Below are positions 34,900 to 48,300 of a stretch of 64,000 bases of DNA, piece by piece. The stretch is taken from positions 3,689,185 through 3,753,184 of the forward strand of contig NW_021167079.1 in assembly GCF_003711515.1 (NCBI RefSeq), in the 5' to 3' direction. The stretch's first letter is position 1, and every line of letters starts with the position of its first letter. The notes beneath the pieces were generated by a model, which was not told the DNA's origin, ran no database searches, and worked only from the letters and a program-made list of their open reading frames with translations. The stretch is from Sodiomyces alkalinus F11. Its lineage: Eukaryota > Ascomycota > Sordariomycetes > Glomerellales > Plectosphaerellaceae. A program made the position numbers and the translations under genes.

Positions 34900-36560
34900 A
34901 CCCTATTAGGCGATCGCCGTTTTCCTCTATTATCTAGCCTTCGCTAGTTGGATCTTAGTAACCTTTACCGGCTACGGGTTAGTATCTAGGAAACCCTAAT
35001 ATAATACCTCGCGATTAAGGATAATAGCTATATTATCCTCTATAAGGCTAGCTTTTTTATCCTTAATTATTAGCTATAAGATTGTATAAAAGACTATAAT
35101 ACCCTTTTTACTATAGGAGTTATAGTAGCGCGCTATTACTATAAACCGCCGAATAACCACCTCGGCGAGGTCCGTATTATTAATATACCGTTTTACTAAA
35201 TATTCGCGCTTATTATCTTCTAGCGCGCCGAGTACGTCTAACTTAGCGAGGTATACTAGCTTACCTATATACTAAAAGCCTATAAGTAAGCTTAGCTTAG
35301 CGGTATTCTAAATATTATAGTTAACTATATACTCGTTAATAAACGCGGCCGCCTAGATAACGACTAGGAGCGGTAGCATAGTAGTATAGGAGCGCTAGTT
35401 AAGCTTACCGAATATCTAATCTCTGTACGCGAACTCGGTAAACTATACTAGCTAGGAGGGGTCGCTTAGGCTAATCGCGAAGCTCTTCGCGGCCTAGGTA
35501 TATAGCACCTTAAGGCTAGACCGGGCAAATATTTATTTAGCTAGAGGCGTTAATATATAACCCTAATAAGGGTATTTAGTGCCCGTAAAAGGTAAGGAGG
35601 CGTTAGCGGTGCTTAGAATAGCGCTAAGTCGGAGCCCGGCGAGGATATTAGCTACGCTATAGATACCTAGCGCGGGGGTAGTCTATAGTGATTATAGGAA
35701 AGCTTAAATATTAGCCGCCCGAGGTTTAATATTAGCCGCGTAGTCGCTTATCTTACCGATAAAATCGGCGCCGCTAATCTTATTACCCTATAGTATTTCT
35801 AGGGAGTTAGTTAGTCTAAGGCTTAGGGATACTAGTCTATAGACTATATATAGGATATGGACGGGTACTATAATATTATGTAGCTATAGGGGAGGGGTGC
35901 TAAGGATTAGCGTCTAAGTAATTACCGTGATATTGCACGGTAGCGGGGAGCCTAAGGGTATAACTATAGAACCTAAACGGCGGTTAGTAGGGGGATAAGG
36001 GAGGAACTAGCCGTTTATAGCCTTAGGGGCGTTATAATAAGCTATAGTAAGGTACTACTCGAATATTTAGAAATACTAAGGCTAATTAGCGATATCGATA
36101 TTATTATCTAGTAGAAAATACGGTTAAGGGTATAAAGCGACGATTTATCGCGCGACGTCTACGGCGATAGTATACTCTATTTCCTCGGTTAGGGTAAAGA
36201 CTATATAGCGGAGGCGATGGTTAAGGGAGTTATCGTATCCAGCGTTAACGGCTTACTAGCGATACCTTACTATAATGCTTTTATTATCACGTTGCTACTA
36301 TTTCAACACAAAACTAGTAGATTATAGCCCTATAATAATATAGTTCTTCTTACTAAATAGAGTAAGGGCTTTAAAGTAACCGTTTAATATAAGTCCCTTA
36401 CCCGATTTTCCCTTAGTAAAGTACCGGGAGAACTCCTACTAGAACTCTTAGTCCTTAGATCGATATACCCCGGATAGGTATTCTATGATATAGTATAAGG
36501 GTATACTAGGTATAAATAAGGGGAGATAGATAGGGAAAAGAGAAAAAAAGCGAAATATAG
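34900..36560 (-). pseudogene. Unidentified long decayed frame in Gypsy-3
   Basis: A single minus-strand frame of about 520 codons can be followed from about 36510 to 34930, broken only by TAA/TAG. Readable parts include KGKSGKGLILNGYFKALT, RLRYIVFTLTEEIEYTIAVD, LRLTNSLEILQGNKISGADF, GFQYIGKLVYLAKLDVLGAL and YLVKRYINNTDLAEVVIRRF. I do not recognise the family. It lies between pol and the left LTR, in the same direction as pol. It could be an extra element gene, a displaced gag, or host sequence captured by the element. Confidence 0.5.
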
Positions 36561-36899
36561 TATATATATAATACTATAAGAGACTAGAGGGGGAGATAGG
36601 GTTTAAACTACGGGTAATCGGTATTATATAAATAAGTTAGGAAAACACGATACGGCCTAGAGTATTCGCGATAGTAAGAGATAGGGAAAGGCTACCTAGA
36701 ATATTAGGTATAAGAAGAATTTTATAGTCGGTTAAGTAAGCGGGCTAATCTAGTAGAATATCGCGGTTCGTGTTATTTTTATTATTCCGCTCTGTTTTTT
36801 TTCGTATACCTACCGTTTGAAGATTAGATAATAACCCTTATACCTTCCCTCGCCCGAGTCTAAGGCTATTCGCTATATATAGATAATGTATAGTTACCT

Positions 36900-39800
36900 T
36901 GGGTAAATCGGGTAACTCGGGTTCTTTATCCGGTACCTAATAAGGCCGCGAGGCTATACTCGAGCCCCTTAAAGCTTCTTTGCCCTGAGTATTCCTTAAC
37001 CTATCTATTTCTTTACTATCCCCTAGCTCCAGGGTTTTATATAGCGTTATTCCCTTCGCCGTGGCTTATAGTATCTCTAAGGCCCTTTATCGTGCTTTAA
37101 AGGCTTTAACTATTTCCGGTATATCTATCGCCTACTTCGGTATCTATATATTCTATTAACTAAGCTATCCCTTTTATCGAATTAGATACTCGGTACGGGG
37201 CTTACCGCGGCCTTTTCGAGTAGTTCTTTTATCTAGGATAGCGTTGATTTTATAGTACTTATACGGATCTCGCTATTTATACCCGTTATTATCCGGGTCG
37301 TTAAGGCGAACTAGACCGCTATTAACTTCCCGGCCCATGAATAGATCTAAGCCCGGTTCCTTCGCTAGCTAAATGTAGGTAATACTAATAACGGGGTGGA
37401 TATTAAGCGTAGCGGGTAGATCTAAACGATATACAAGAGGTAAGACCTACTCCTTAACCTTAAATAGACCTATTTATTACTAATCGAGTTTAGTAGATAG
37501 CTTACCGGGTAACGAGCATCCTTAGCCGAGCTTTACGAATATAAAATCCCCCGGTATAAACCGGATACTACGGTATATCGTATTATATAAACGCTTTATA
37601 TATATTTAAGCTAATACGATAAATAACTTAGTGTTTTCCTAAAATGTGTCCAAAGTAAATGACGGGTTAGCGTCTCTGATTATATTAAGGGGGCTATTAG
37701 TTCGGATACCGTATAGTAGTTTATTTAGCGAGTAGCCTAGGACTTCGCTAAAGGCGTTATTTAGATTAAACTATAGCGTAATAATTCCCTTTATCTATAG
37801 AATATCTGGGTAAGTAGCGAGAAATATACGAATAGCGATCTTAACCGTTTAGTTCTTTTATTCTAATAGCCTATCCGTCTACGGGTACTACGTTATTAAA
37901 AACCTAAGTAATATACTAGCTTTCTAAAATACAGTCTAGAAGACTAAAAGAAACTTAGGGTTATAATCCGAGATAATACCTTTAGGGATACCCTAGTTCC
38001 CGAGCTAAAGGAATTAAAAGAGAATATAAGCCTAGTTATCCGCCGTATAGGTACTATAACCAGGGATAAGAAGGGTAGCCTGTATAAATTTATTTATTAT
38101 TATAAGGAGGGAGTCGAATAAAAGGAACCCCTCCCTTTACTAAGAAGAACCGGCTAAGGGTACTTTAAGTAAGCCGATCATAAAGTGTATAATAATAATA
38201 TAGAATAGTATAGGGGGAGTTATAATTAGCTATATTTCGATAAACGGGCGTTAACGATTAGTCTAATTAGTAGCGTATATTAAGTACTTAGCGATATAAG
38301 ACTTAATTTTTTTATAGAGCCTAGGAATAGCGAATCGGCTAACTAACTCATACTAGGTTCTTTTAATACCGAAGTAATAGCGCTTATTATAGGCGGCCTA
38401 GATAAACTCCTAATATAGGGAGAATAGTGTATAGAGATAACGCTTCCCGATTTATTCTAGATAGTAAAGGAGGCTATTATCTAACTTAAAGGGGATCTTA
38501 ACCGGCGAATTATAGTTCCGTAGCTAGGTAAGGATAAGTCCTGATTAGTATCGTTAGCGTAACTATCGCTACTTCTTTATTATAAGTCGGCGTTTATCTT
38601 AAGCTTAGAGAAGTAATAAATAGCCTAATCGCGCTAAATCCGTTTTAGCTCGCTATCGTCTTCCGCTTCCGGAGGGTCTATTATACATAGCCGTAAAAGG
38701 GTATTAGCTACGATATTTATTTTACCGGGGATACACTAATAGTCTAACTAAAACTAACTAAGGAACTCCGAGGAGAGGATAAGCTTTATATTTAGCCGGG
38801 TCTTATTAATACTAGATAGCGTGGTCGACTTAATAATCCTAAAATAGCAGTATAATCCGTGAGAATAACGGTCGGATTATAACGGGCAGACTAAATAATA
38901 GTTCGGGTCTTATAAATAGCCTATACTAAGTAGGCGACCTTTAGTTTAGTCGGCTAGTATTTTCACTCGGTAGCGTTTAGACCCTTACTAATATAGAGTA
39001 CCGGGCGAATAAGGGTCTTACTAATAATACCCTTAGCTAGCTATTTAGCTTTATCGATAAGCTAGAATAGTATAGCTAAGAACACGTACTCCTTAAAGGC
39101 GTTTAGGTAGATAAAGAGAATCGTCCCTAGGTTATAGTAGAAAAGGTAGATATTAGAGGTAAGAGCGTCCGTAACGTCCTTAAATAACGCCGATTCTTCG
39201 GCCAGAAGTTCGAATACCGTATATTTAGTATAGGCCTTATACGCTTACCCCTTATCCTTACCGAGTTAATACGCTTTAGTAAGTAGAGTAATCTTCTATT
39301 ATTAAAGGGAGGCGATTTAGTAGGCGAACCTCGGGATAAGGTACTATAACTATCTAGTTATACTAATCTATTACTTAAGCGATTAGAGCGATATTAGAGA
39401 GCGGATCTTCTATAAGATGTTAGTGCGTTCCTTTATATTAGAGAGGCCTAATATATCGACCTTAAATCCTAGAAGCTAGACTAATAGGTAGCCGATAAAG
39501 GATTTACCCAGGGAGATAGAGATCCGCTTTTAATTAAATAGCGATAAAATAATCTTTAGATACTAGGCGTATTCTTTTTCGGTGTTAGAGGCTATAACAA
39601 TATCGGTAGTAAAGGCGGTAGCGAATATCTTATACGGTTAAAGTAGCTTATCTATATAGTGTTAGATATAGACTAATAAATTGCGGAAGCCTATAAGCGT
39701 AACCTTCGAATATTCTTATCCCCGATATAAAATAATAGTAAATCTTTTACGATACGGCTTATATACTAGGAATTAGTAGAAGAAGGCTTAGGCGTTAATA

Positions 39801-40620
39801 ACGGAGATAAACTTTTTCCCCTAAAGGCGGCGGATTACCGTATCTTATAATGGTATCGGGTACGTGTTATAAATAATGACTTTATTTAGGGTATAGAGAT
39901 TAACTACTATCCGGCCTTTATATCTCCCGTTCATGTTTCGCTATATAATAAATACTAGGGCTCTTAATAGTATAGGCTATATCGGCTACTCTATTTATCC
40001 TTACTTATAGCATTGATTAAGGGTTTTATCTAAGAACTTTTAGTCGTTATAACTAAGGGGGTATAGCTTCTAGCTAATCTTCTAATTATACTATCCGTTA
40101 ACTAAAAGGACCTTTATAAATTCTTCGGGAGGTATATTAATAACGCCTTAGTCGGTCTAAACCTTCGGATACTTCTTAACGATCCAATTAAAGCGGCTTA
40201 CGGAGTAGTTACTATATCGGTAAATTATTACTCCCTTCTTAGTAATCTTTATAGGGGCGTTTAGGCTTTTAGCGATACCTAGCTTACCTTAAGGCGTAAT
40301 ATACCCACGGAAGATATCCCCTTTACCCTTAGTAGGCGGTTCCTCCTCTATACGCCTAAACAGGATATCTTAAGCGTTATCACGGTTAGTATACTAATAG
40401 CCATCCGCGTAGAATAGCTTTATATAGCTTAGCTTAGTACCTTATACGATAACTAATAGTTGGTCGTTAGCGTTAAATATAAGTATTATAGCTTAGTCGT
40501 TAAGGATATAGTTCGGGGAGCCTTCTATGTCTAGGAAAAGCTCTAGGGAGTTAAGGCTAATATCGGGTTTATTAATCGGTATAAACCTATACGCGTATAT
40601 ATGTATTTATCTAAGTGAAG
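36900..40620 (-). pseudogene. Gypsy-3 pol fossil (RT, RNase H, integrase)
   Basis: The minus strand reads KGDIFRGYITP, GKLGIAKSLNAPIKITKKGV, FNWIVKKYPKV, then the reverse transcriptase: RNMNGRYKGRIVVNL, TYPIPL and FISVINAKAFFYQF at about 39960-39760. A catalytic-box region at about 39625-39580 reads ATAFTTDIVIAS, so the DD motif is lost. Downstream, RNase H and integrase-like segments run to about 36900 with many stops. Confidence 0.78.
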
Positions 40621-40704
40621 TTTGTGATACTTTATAGGGATATCTAACTATACGGAAAAAGCAGTGGAAATAAGGGTGGATACATAGGAGCGAGGTACTC
40701 CACA

Positions 40705-40761
40705 CGTCTAATATCATGTAGTTTATCACACCTCGATAAGGTGGCTATGGGCATCTGACAA
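40705..40761 (-). repeat. Second copy of the 57-bp LTR-end-like repeat
   Basis: Shares CACACCTCGATAAGGTGGCT and ends GGGCATCTGACA, like 2212-2266. It lies just upstream of Gypsy-3 pol, inside the outer 349-bp LTR pair. Confidence 0.6.
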
Positions 40762-41038
40762 AAGGAGAGGCGTCTTCGCCTAATATACTAGCGGTTATAA
40801 TAATTCTATTAGTATACTATATACCTAGTTAGTCTTAGTACACGTAGTTCGTGATAGCGACTACTAGTATACTACGTATTTATTTAATTTTAGTATATAT
40901 ACTTCGTACCATTAAGGGCGGCTACGCCTAGTACGCTAGCGTTCGCTAGGATAGTATATACCTGTTTAGTCTTAGTATATATAGTCCGCGCTAGGCGGCG
41001 GTATATAAACCTTACCTAAAAGCTTAGTTACTACTATT
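40762..41038. repeat. Noncoding leader with internal near-repeats
   Basis: Two copies of a TATACCTRKTTAGTCTTAGT motif (about 40815 and 40954), plus a shorter related TTTAGTATATATA at 40885. No coding frame seen. Confidence 0.5.
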
Positions 41039-41387
41039 TAATAAGCCCTATCTAGGTAAATCCCCTGCTAGCTAGTACTATTAGACCTAGGGCTTCTAGG
41101 GTTTAAAAGGGCGACTTTTACCCTAGTATATAAGAGTAGAATAAAGATATCTTATACTAAACTAAGGGAGGACCGCGCTAAGGGTATATCCCTTGGCCGG
41201 TCCGGTCTAACTATAAGCCGATTATCTATACTACACTATTCCCGCGTATAGTCCGGGCGCTATATATTCCCTATCTGTACGGATAGTGCCAGAGCTATAT
41301 ATCCTCTATCCGCGCGAATAGCGCCCGCGCTATTCGCTCTATAGCAGAGCGGATAGTACTTACGCTATCCCTATTAGAGGCGTATTA
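41039..41387 (-). repeat. Gypsy-3 right LTR
   Basis: 349 bp starting TAATAAGCCCTATCT and ending GGCGTATTA, followed by GTGTA. Matches the left LTR throughout. Confidence 0.92.
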
Positions 41388-41611
41388 GTGTAGTATTAGA
41401 TTGTATAACTTAATTCGTCATATCCTAAACCTGGCTATAAAGAGGCCTAGGAGCTAACCCTAATTAGAACTATAATATATATTAGCTATCTAGGTAGACT
41501 TTACTAAAAGACTCTCTTAACGTAATAGAATATTAGTAATATCCTTCCAATTATAGTAATCGACTATTAATAAATCGCGCTATCCCTTAATAGCGATTTT
41601 ATTTCTATCAC
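41388..41611. other. Decayed spacer right of Gypsy-3
   Basis: Begins with the right GTGTA duplication, then TpA-rich sequence with no recognised feature. Confidence 0.4.
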
Positions 41612-41785
41612 GATTATGCAGACGGGGCGAACCGGGGCCATGTCGGCCCCGCAGCGGCACCACTCTAACCAAGGACGAGTATAGAGGTTTTTCCCGGGAT
41701 CCCGGGTTTTCCCCTCTATAGCCACCCGAGAAGGACCGTATAGTCTAAACTAGGCTCCTATAGATTAGATCGGATAGCGGAGTAA

Positions 41786-41816
<31 letters not shown>

Positions 41817-41820
41817 TATT
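41612..41820 (+). mobile_element. 5'-truncated LINE 3' end with (AAT)n tail
   Basis: About 170 bp matching the 3' end of LINE-1 (33755-33916), then a microsatellite tail of about 11 AAT units at 41786-41820. A typical short dead-on-arrival LINE copy. It keeps more CA/TG than the LINE-1 copy, for example GCAGCGGCACCACTC. Confidence 0.8.
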
Positions 41821-44095
41821 ACTATCACGATATTAAGTCCTTTCTCTAGCGATCTTAGTAAGCTTAGTAAGTAAGAGCTCGTTTAGCTAATAGTATAGCG
41901 GGCATTACCGACTATCCTAGAAAGCTAAGAATATAGCTCCTTTAATAATGATAAAGGCGAAGATACTCTTATTAACGGCTCTAGTGATATATAGGAAAGG
42001 ATAGTTACCGATGCCCGAGCCGTTTAGCACTCTTTAAGCAATCGTCGTGGTTATACAGACAAGACGGCTTATATTCTATTAAGTTCTTATTAAAGGCGTG
42101 GGTTCAGGATCTAAGATAAGCTTACTACTTTACCGATACTCTTAGGGATAAGTATATAAAAGCCTTCCGCTAAACCCTATAACGAACTAGTATATTTATT
42201 ATCTTTAAGGATATTAATTACGATATAAGAGACGCTTGTTCTTAATATAATACTCTAATCTTATAAAAAGAGCTAGATAATCTAACAACTAAGAACTCCT
42301 TTACTAACTTTAAGTCTCTTAACCATAACTATAATATATCCAATATTAGTCCCGTCTATAATAAGTCCTAACTTTATAGTCGTCTTTAGTAGGCCTAGCC
42401 CTTACTTACGTTATAAGCTCCTTGCCTAGTTCGATCCCTCTTATAGCTACTCTAAAATCAAGGCGACAGGATAGAGGATATACAGCGGGTTTAGAATACT
42501 ACTAGGGATATAAGTAAAGCCTTAATCTACCGTATTATTAGTATCTTATTACGTGCATATACATGTAAAATATACTAATTTTTAAGATAGGTCCTTAGCT
42601 TATATATACTCCCTAATAGTATATCTCGACGCGTTATTAACTCTATAATAAGGCTAAACGTATGTATATTATATATCTATCTTAATAAGAAACTAAACGA
42701 TATATCTAAATAGACTAAGGTATATTATATCCCTCTAGGTGTATATCTTACATCTTTATAAGAAAATACGTATAGTTACTGTTTTATAACACGTAGGAAG
42801 ATATTAAGTATATAGCTTATAATCCCGACTCTATTATTATATACGATAACTTTAATTTTATAAACCGTATATAGGACCTTACTAGCAGTAAGCAGGATCA
42901 CTTCGTTAACCTAATAACCTCGCTATTAGTAAGCTGCCTACGCTTATACGGTCCGATTATATAGCGCTAATTCAATCTTTAATATCGCTTCACGAAGGCT
43001 ATAACGCTTAAACTCCTCTGTAGGAAGCCGACAATTAATAGGGCGTCTCGATATTTTATATCTCTCGCCCTCTCTAAGTAGTTTACTTAACTATAGCTAC
43101 CTACTTACCCTACAATTGTTGTAGTGGATTACGGTGATAGTCATATATTCAACTTAGCCCTATCTTTCAAAATATGGGTACTATTAAAGGTATATATAAT
43201 CTATATAAAGAGCTTTGAAAGAAGAGATTGCAGTTTAAGCCCGGTAAGCGTATAGTTCCTCTATATAGTGGTGAGAAGACTATCGTATCTATCTATCGTA
43301 TTAAATAGTCCTAGATTAATGTATCGGATCCGTGGGAGAGGAAGGACTAGATACTTACTATTCTAGCATTTTTCTATATTAAACTTAACTATATCCAGAT
43401 ACTATTTAGGATATTCTAGGGCACCGAAGACTACTATATTTAGTCTAATACTACTATATCTTCCGATATTCAGTTCTTTAACAGGTCTAAGTCTATTATT
43501 TAAAGGGAGATAAAATACTATTAAGCTCTACTAGGTCTCTTATATAGATTCAGGGCCCAGGCCCTATCGTATATTATTACTAAACTACGGGATCTTAGCC
43601 TTAATCCTCCTACTAGCCCGCTATACTATATTAATACCGTTTAAGAGGCGATAATACGACTTATAGTAAAAACCCCCGATAAGCTTAACTATATCCTAGA
43701 CCGTATCTAGTACAAGGTCTTTACTATTAATAGTTAGACTAGCGAGAGCGCTTAATATTCTAATAGGTCCATTAACGTCGAGTATAGGAGTTATTATCGG
43801 TTAATATGGAGTGTCGAAGTACTCTTACTACTATACGAGGCTATTCGTAACGGTGATTACGGCCTTCTCAGTGGATATTATTCTATAGTTACTAGTTATA
43901 TTCTAGGGTAGGAAGTTACCTAATTATAGCCCTAAGATACTTTATTATATATAACTTCTTTAGGTCTCCGATAACTATACCCGTAAGGTAATACTTAAGA
44001 GTAGTATAATCCGCTACGTAACGGCTAATAGCGAGTATAAGAGTATCGATTTACTCCTCGAGTATATTAACGCCACGTATATATTAGATATCATG
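41820..44095 (+). pseudogene. Decayed long frame, possibly DUF6589-like
   Basis: A plus-strand reading can be followed for most of 42000-44000 with TAG/TAA stops. Readable parts include GKRIVPLYSGEKTIVSIYRI at about 43235-43300, DPWERKD, ILTILAFFYIKLNYIQILFR, GTEDYYI, ALLGLLYRFRAQALSYIITK and LLLLYEAIRNGDYGLLSGYY. The last parts resemble the pattern in DUF6589 proteins, which are found with fungal mobile elements and in which a short 'EAI..GD.GR' segment follows a long helical region. This is a weak, memory-based resemblance. No terminal repeats were found. Confidence 0.35.
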
Positions 44096-46999
44096 TATTA
44101 TATTTATTATTTATTTATTATTTATTACTCTGCTCTCGCTTAGCTAAGCTAGGCTAGCTACCTAGGTAATAGTCCTTCTCTATTTTTCGAGGGGAAACCG
44201 TTAATAGATAAAAACCCCTGCGCTTTTATTATATATGGAAGTTCTATTATAGGTGGCCGCTACGGTATTACTCCGCGGCCCCGTTCTTATCGCTATTCGA
44301 AAACCGGATCTTACCTCCGGGCTAGTAGCTAATACGGGTTAGCTAGTTAGTTTAGTAGGTGCCGTGTCGGGTTATACACGCCTTTAATACGCTATTGCCA
44401 CGGTTACTCGCCGCCGTCCTTTCCTTTATTCCGGATCCAGCGAGGTTATTCTCCCCTCGCCGTGGCACCCTTTATGCCCTCCCTCTCTTCTATAGGGGAG
44501 GGGGCGCGCCTACCCCCCCCCCCCCCCCCCTTTACTGCTTCCATTATTTATTATTTATTCCTAAGCCTTTTTTATATACCTCCTATTTATAGTAGCCTTT
44601 ATTTAGTTATATACCTCTATTACTTGCGCTATATAGGCTCTCCGGGGTAGGCGCTATAGTATAGGCTAGGCGTGGCTACTATTCCCTAGAAGGTATAGTA
44701 ACTTATAGAGCTAATCTACCGCTCCCTTTTCTTATAAACCTCCCTCTTTTCCTTTATTTTCCTCCTTTCCTTTTTTCCTCCTTTAAGCTATTATTCTTAA
44801 GGTAAGTTTTACGTGGTCGGTACGGTATAAGTACGGCCCTAGAACTCCTGTACGGGATCCCTTAGTACTATTCGACTATAGTATAGGGGATTTAACTTGG
44901 TCCCGGGTTATACCGTCCTCGTGCTACCCCCGCTCCGCCCCCGTAACGCCCGCCTTAGTCTAACTCTCCTACACCTTTAAATACCTAGTAATAAGACCTC
45001 TATCGCTAAAAGGGGAGCCGGTTCCGGCGCCTATACGGGTAAAGGACAGGCTACCCCCTAGCCCTTAGCTATAAGTCCCCCGCTTTATTATCGTTATGCC
45101 CGCTTTACGCTCCTAATTTATATCATACCCCGGTATAGTCTATACCCACTACTCGCTTATCTCCTTATACGTTATGCGTCATATTTCTAGCACGTAACTA
45201 CTAAGCGCCTCACTACTAGAATCCCCCCGGTAAATAGTCTTATTATATTCCTATTACGCTCCCGCTACGCCCCCGCTCCGTGCCGTATCTACTAACCCGA
45301 CCTAGGGGCGGGCGCTTATTACGTTAAATATATTAATAGTAATTATAATAGCCACGACTATACCCCGGTTCATCCCCGCTATGTCTTTATTACGTCTTTA
45401 CTCCGCTAATCCTCCTATTAGATCCCCCCCCCCTATTATAACGCCGCTAATACGCTTATCGCTACCGCCGCCGCCGCCCGCGCCACGCTAACGCCCTTTA
45501 TAGGTTTTCCCTTTCTCCGTTATACCGTGTACGTTATGTCCTTATTACTAATCCTATCGTAGTATATCCGTAAGTATTAGCAGGCCGCTACCCGCTAAAC
45601 CCGCGCCCTCTAGGCGTACCGCGCTACCCTCCGCTAGGCTAATAGTATTAGTATAGTCGTGATCGCCGCCGCCGCGCCTACGTACAGTTATAGTAGATAC
45701 ACTTATAATGGCGAGATACTAAAGGCTATCCTCGCCTACCTTATAAGTTACCGCGCCTCCCCCGTATTAACCCCGCTACTAATATATATTATAGGGTATC
45801 CTTATCCCTTTATCGGGAGGCCCTACTACCTTTACTACTAGAGATAAGGGTAAGGGTAAGGATAAGGTTATCCTAGTAGATAATAGAGTAATTAGCTCCG
45901 ACGATAATAATAATAAATCCGATAAGTATATAGATAATAAGGAGTAAATAAAGAGGTCGTAGCGCGACTATACCATGGCCGTATAGCGGTTATTAATAAA
46001 CATCTTACTCTCCCTTTACTTATCCTCTTCGTAGCTATCCTTACCTCCTTATATACATACCCGAGGTTTTAGCGCTACAGGGGCTTTATTACGCCTCTAA
46101 TTCTAGTTATCGTGCTACTCGGAAGTCCGGGAGGCGCCCGGTTTATAAGAACCACTTCGCGACCTTCCCCGCGGTCTCCCTACTCCGCAGCGCTAAGAGC
46201 TGGTCCTGTTTTATTAATAGGCGCGCGCCTATATCGGCCGCGAGGCGCTCTTATATCTCCCCTAATATATCCCGGCACTATAATATAATATATTCCACTA
46301 TCTCCGGGCCTTTATTAGCGCATTAGTAGCATACCGTCGCCGTATCTAGCACGCCTTTTATAAAAAGAAAATAATAAAGGCCTATTTTCTTTATTCGGAT
46401 CTATTTAAGGATAGAACTCTATAGTTTTATAAGGCCCTTATATTTCCTAAGCGCTACGCGGTTAAACTAAGGCGTCCACGTTACGGCCACGCTACTATAT
46501 TAGCGTAATAAGGTATACTTCTACTAGTACGCCTATTCCTCTTAAAGGTATTAGGCTAGTTCCCTCCTAAGGTGCTAGGACTCGATTTCCTACTTCTATG
46601 CCCCCTAGGACCTTAGGTAAGGCCTAACCCCTCCCCTATATCTTCTACGCTATATAGCCGCTTTAGCTACTTTGTATACCTAAAGTATCGTTTACTTTAT
46701 CTAAATACCCTTTACCCGTAGTATTACTTACGCGGTTATGATATTATAGTATAAGTTAAGTGGGGGGGGCCCTCCTTTTATCTTTACTACCTTCATAGCT
46801 ATAGCCGGATACGCGCTAGTGATAATATATAAGTATTATGTCTACTTACTAGTTAGTCTCTTTAGTACTCTGCTTAGCTTCTCCCCTTTTCCTATTGGCG
46901 TGTAGAAGGCCGGGGCTATATAAATTATAGCACTGCGGACTATTATTTAGTATAGTTTATATATATCCCCGATATAGTAGCCCTATACTAACGCTATAA

Positions 47000-48300
47000 G
47001 GCATATAAGAGCGTATTTCTAGGTAAGGAGTTTAGCTTTAAGTTTCCGGATATAGGGGCGGAATATAAGCTTTTAGTCGAGGATAACCCCTAGGACCTTT
47101 ATCTCTTTAACTTACAGCGCCGGTACGCCTTCAAGGCGTAGCTAGAGTGGTAACGGGTCGCGTTTTCTCGTAAAGTAGAGGAGCTTATATTTCCGGGGCT
47201 TGAATTATAGTCCGCTCCTTTATAACTAGCTCTAGTAGATTTACTATACTTATTTAAGGTACGTCCGTAGCGCGGCTATATTATATCCGAAGGCTATAAT
47301 ACTCGTATTATCGGTAAATCCGATTACTATAACCTGCGGTATCTGGATTAATTCCTAGTAAAGCGTCCTAATAAAGAGTATAAAGAGGATTAAGGAAAGG
47401 AGTAACCCTTAGGGGACTCCCGCCTAGATATTTACCTAGTACGACGTATCGCCGTTAAAGCATAGGCGTACCCTGCGCGCTATAAGGTATAACTAGGTCT
47501 ATTTCGTGACTTAGTCCGGGAAACTATACTAAACGAGGATTTTAAGGAGTTTCTAGTATAGTACTATATTAAATACGCCCTGGATATTAAGCTTTAATTA
47601 TATTACGGCCCCGTCGTGTTCCTACACGGCGTATACTCCCTCTATAATAGCCCTAACCGCTATCGTTATATTATAGTATCTTCTATTACCTATTTATCCG
47701 GTAGGGAGGAGTTAGTACTCCTCCGCTATAGTCGCGATTCTCCTTCTTATTATCTTTTTAAGGACTTTCTTAGTAACGCTTAGGAGTATTATCGGTTATT
47801 ACCCTAAGGCTATTATATAGACTTCTTTTAGTTTACCCGGTTTCTTAAGTATTACTACCTTTATATTACGGTATTATTATAGGAAATATACGGCCTTAAG
47901 GCTCGCAAAGAAGAGTTATACTAATCGCTTATAGAGTAGTTAGCTATAGGCGAGTAAGAATCTATTTAGTAGGCCGTCCTCTCCGGGTACCTTCTATTTT
48001 ACTATTTATTATATAACCTACTAAACCTCTTTTTCCGTGACCTCTTACGTGAGTAGTATTTTCTCCGCCCTCGGCGCGCCGCCGATACGCCTATGTTTTA
48101 AAGGGTATAGTAGGGGGAAGAATTTTATTATAAGGATTATCGCTTTTCTGTTATATACTATCGTAACCGGTCCGCCCGCGCCGCGCTATAAGGGCGGGAT
48201 AGATAAGAGGTCTAGGGGTAGGTAGCCTACCGTTCGGGCCTAGTATTATAGTATCTAAAGGCTTCTCTAGTCTACTACCGTTATATTAACGGCGCTATAC
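47000..48300 (-). pseudogene. LINE-3 reverse transcriptase fossil
   Basis: The minus strand at about 47330-47010 reads VIGFTDNTSIIAFGYNIAAL, then KYKLLYFTRKRDPLPL, a GVPAL segment, IKVLGVILD and FRPYIRKLKAKLLT. This matches the region around the YADD box and the following 'HFTRRR...VLG..LD' block of fungal LINE reverse transcriptases. The DD is now DN. Confidence 0.8.

Larger units (their letters stand above)
34144..41387 (-). mobile_element. Gypsy-3: LTR element with pol on the minus strand
   Basis: 7,244 bp with two 349-bp LTRs (34144-34492 and 41039-41387) and GTGTA duplications at 34139-34143 and 41388-41392. LTR ends are TGATA...TATTA, once TATCA. The inside holds gypsy pol at about 40620-36900 and a separate decayed frame at 36560-34900. 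No gag was recognised between the 5' LTR and pol. The 57-bp repeat at 40705-40761 at the edge of pol suggests pol may belong to a second, nested element. Orientation is taken from pol. Confidence 0.88.

Noticed and set aside
36740..36830. Possible further LINE tail (ATTATTCCGCTCTG) within Gypsy-3
   Set aside because: Only a short resemblance to the LINE tail junction, without matching 3' sequence upstream.
44359..45841. Plus-strand open frames at 44359-44592, 44462-44650 and 45659-45841
   Set aside because: Pro/Tyr-rich readings of C-rich repeat DNA with no recognised domain; probably chance within the LINE-3 region.
48037..48225. Plus-strand open frame of 62 codons
   Set aside because: Lies opposite LINE-3 coding sequence and has no features.
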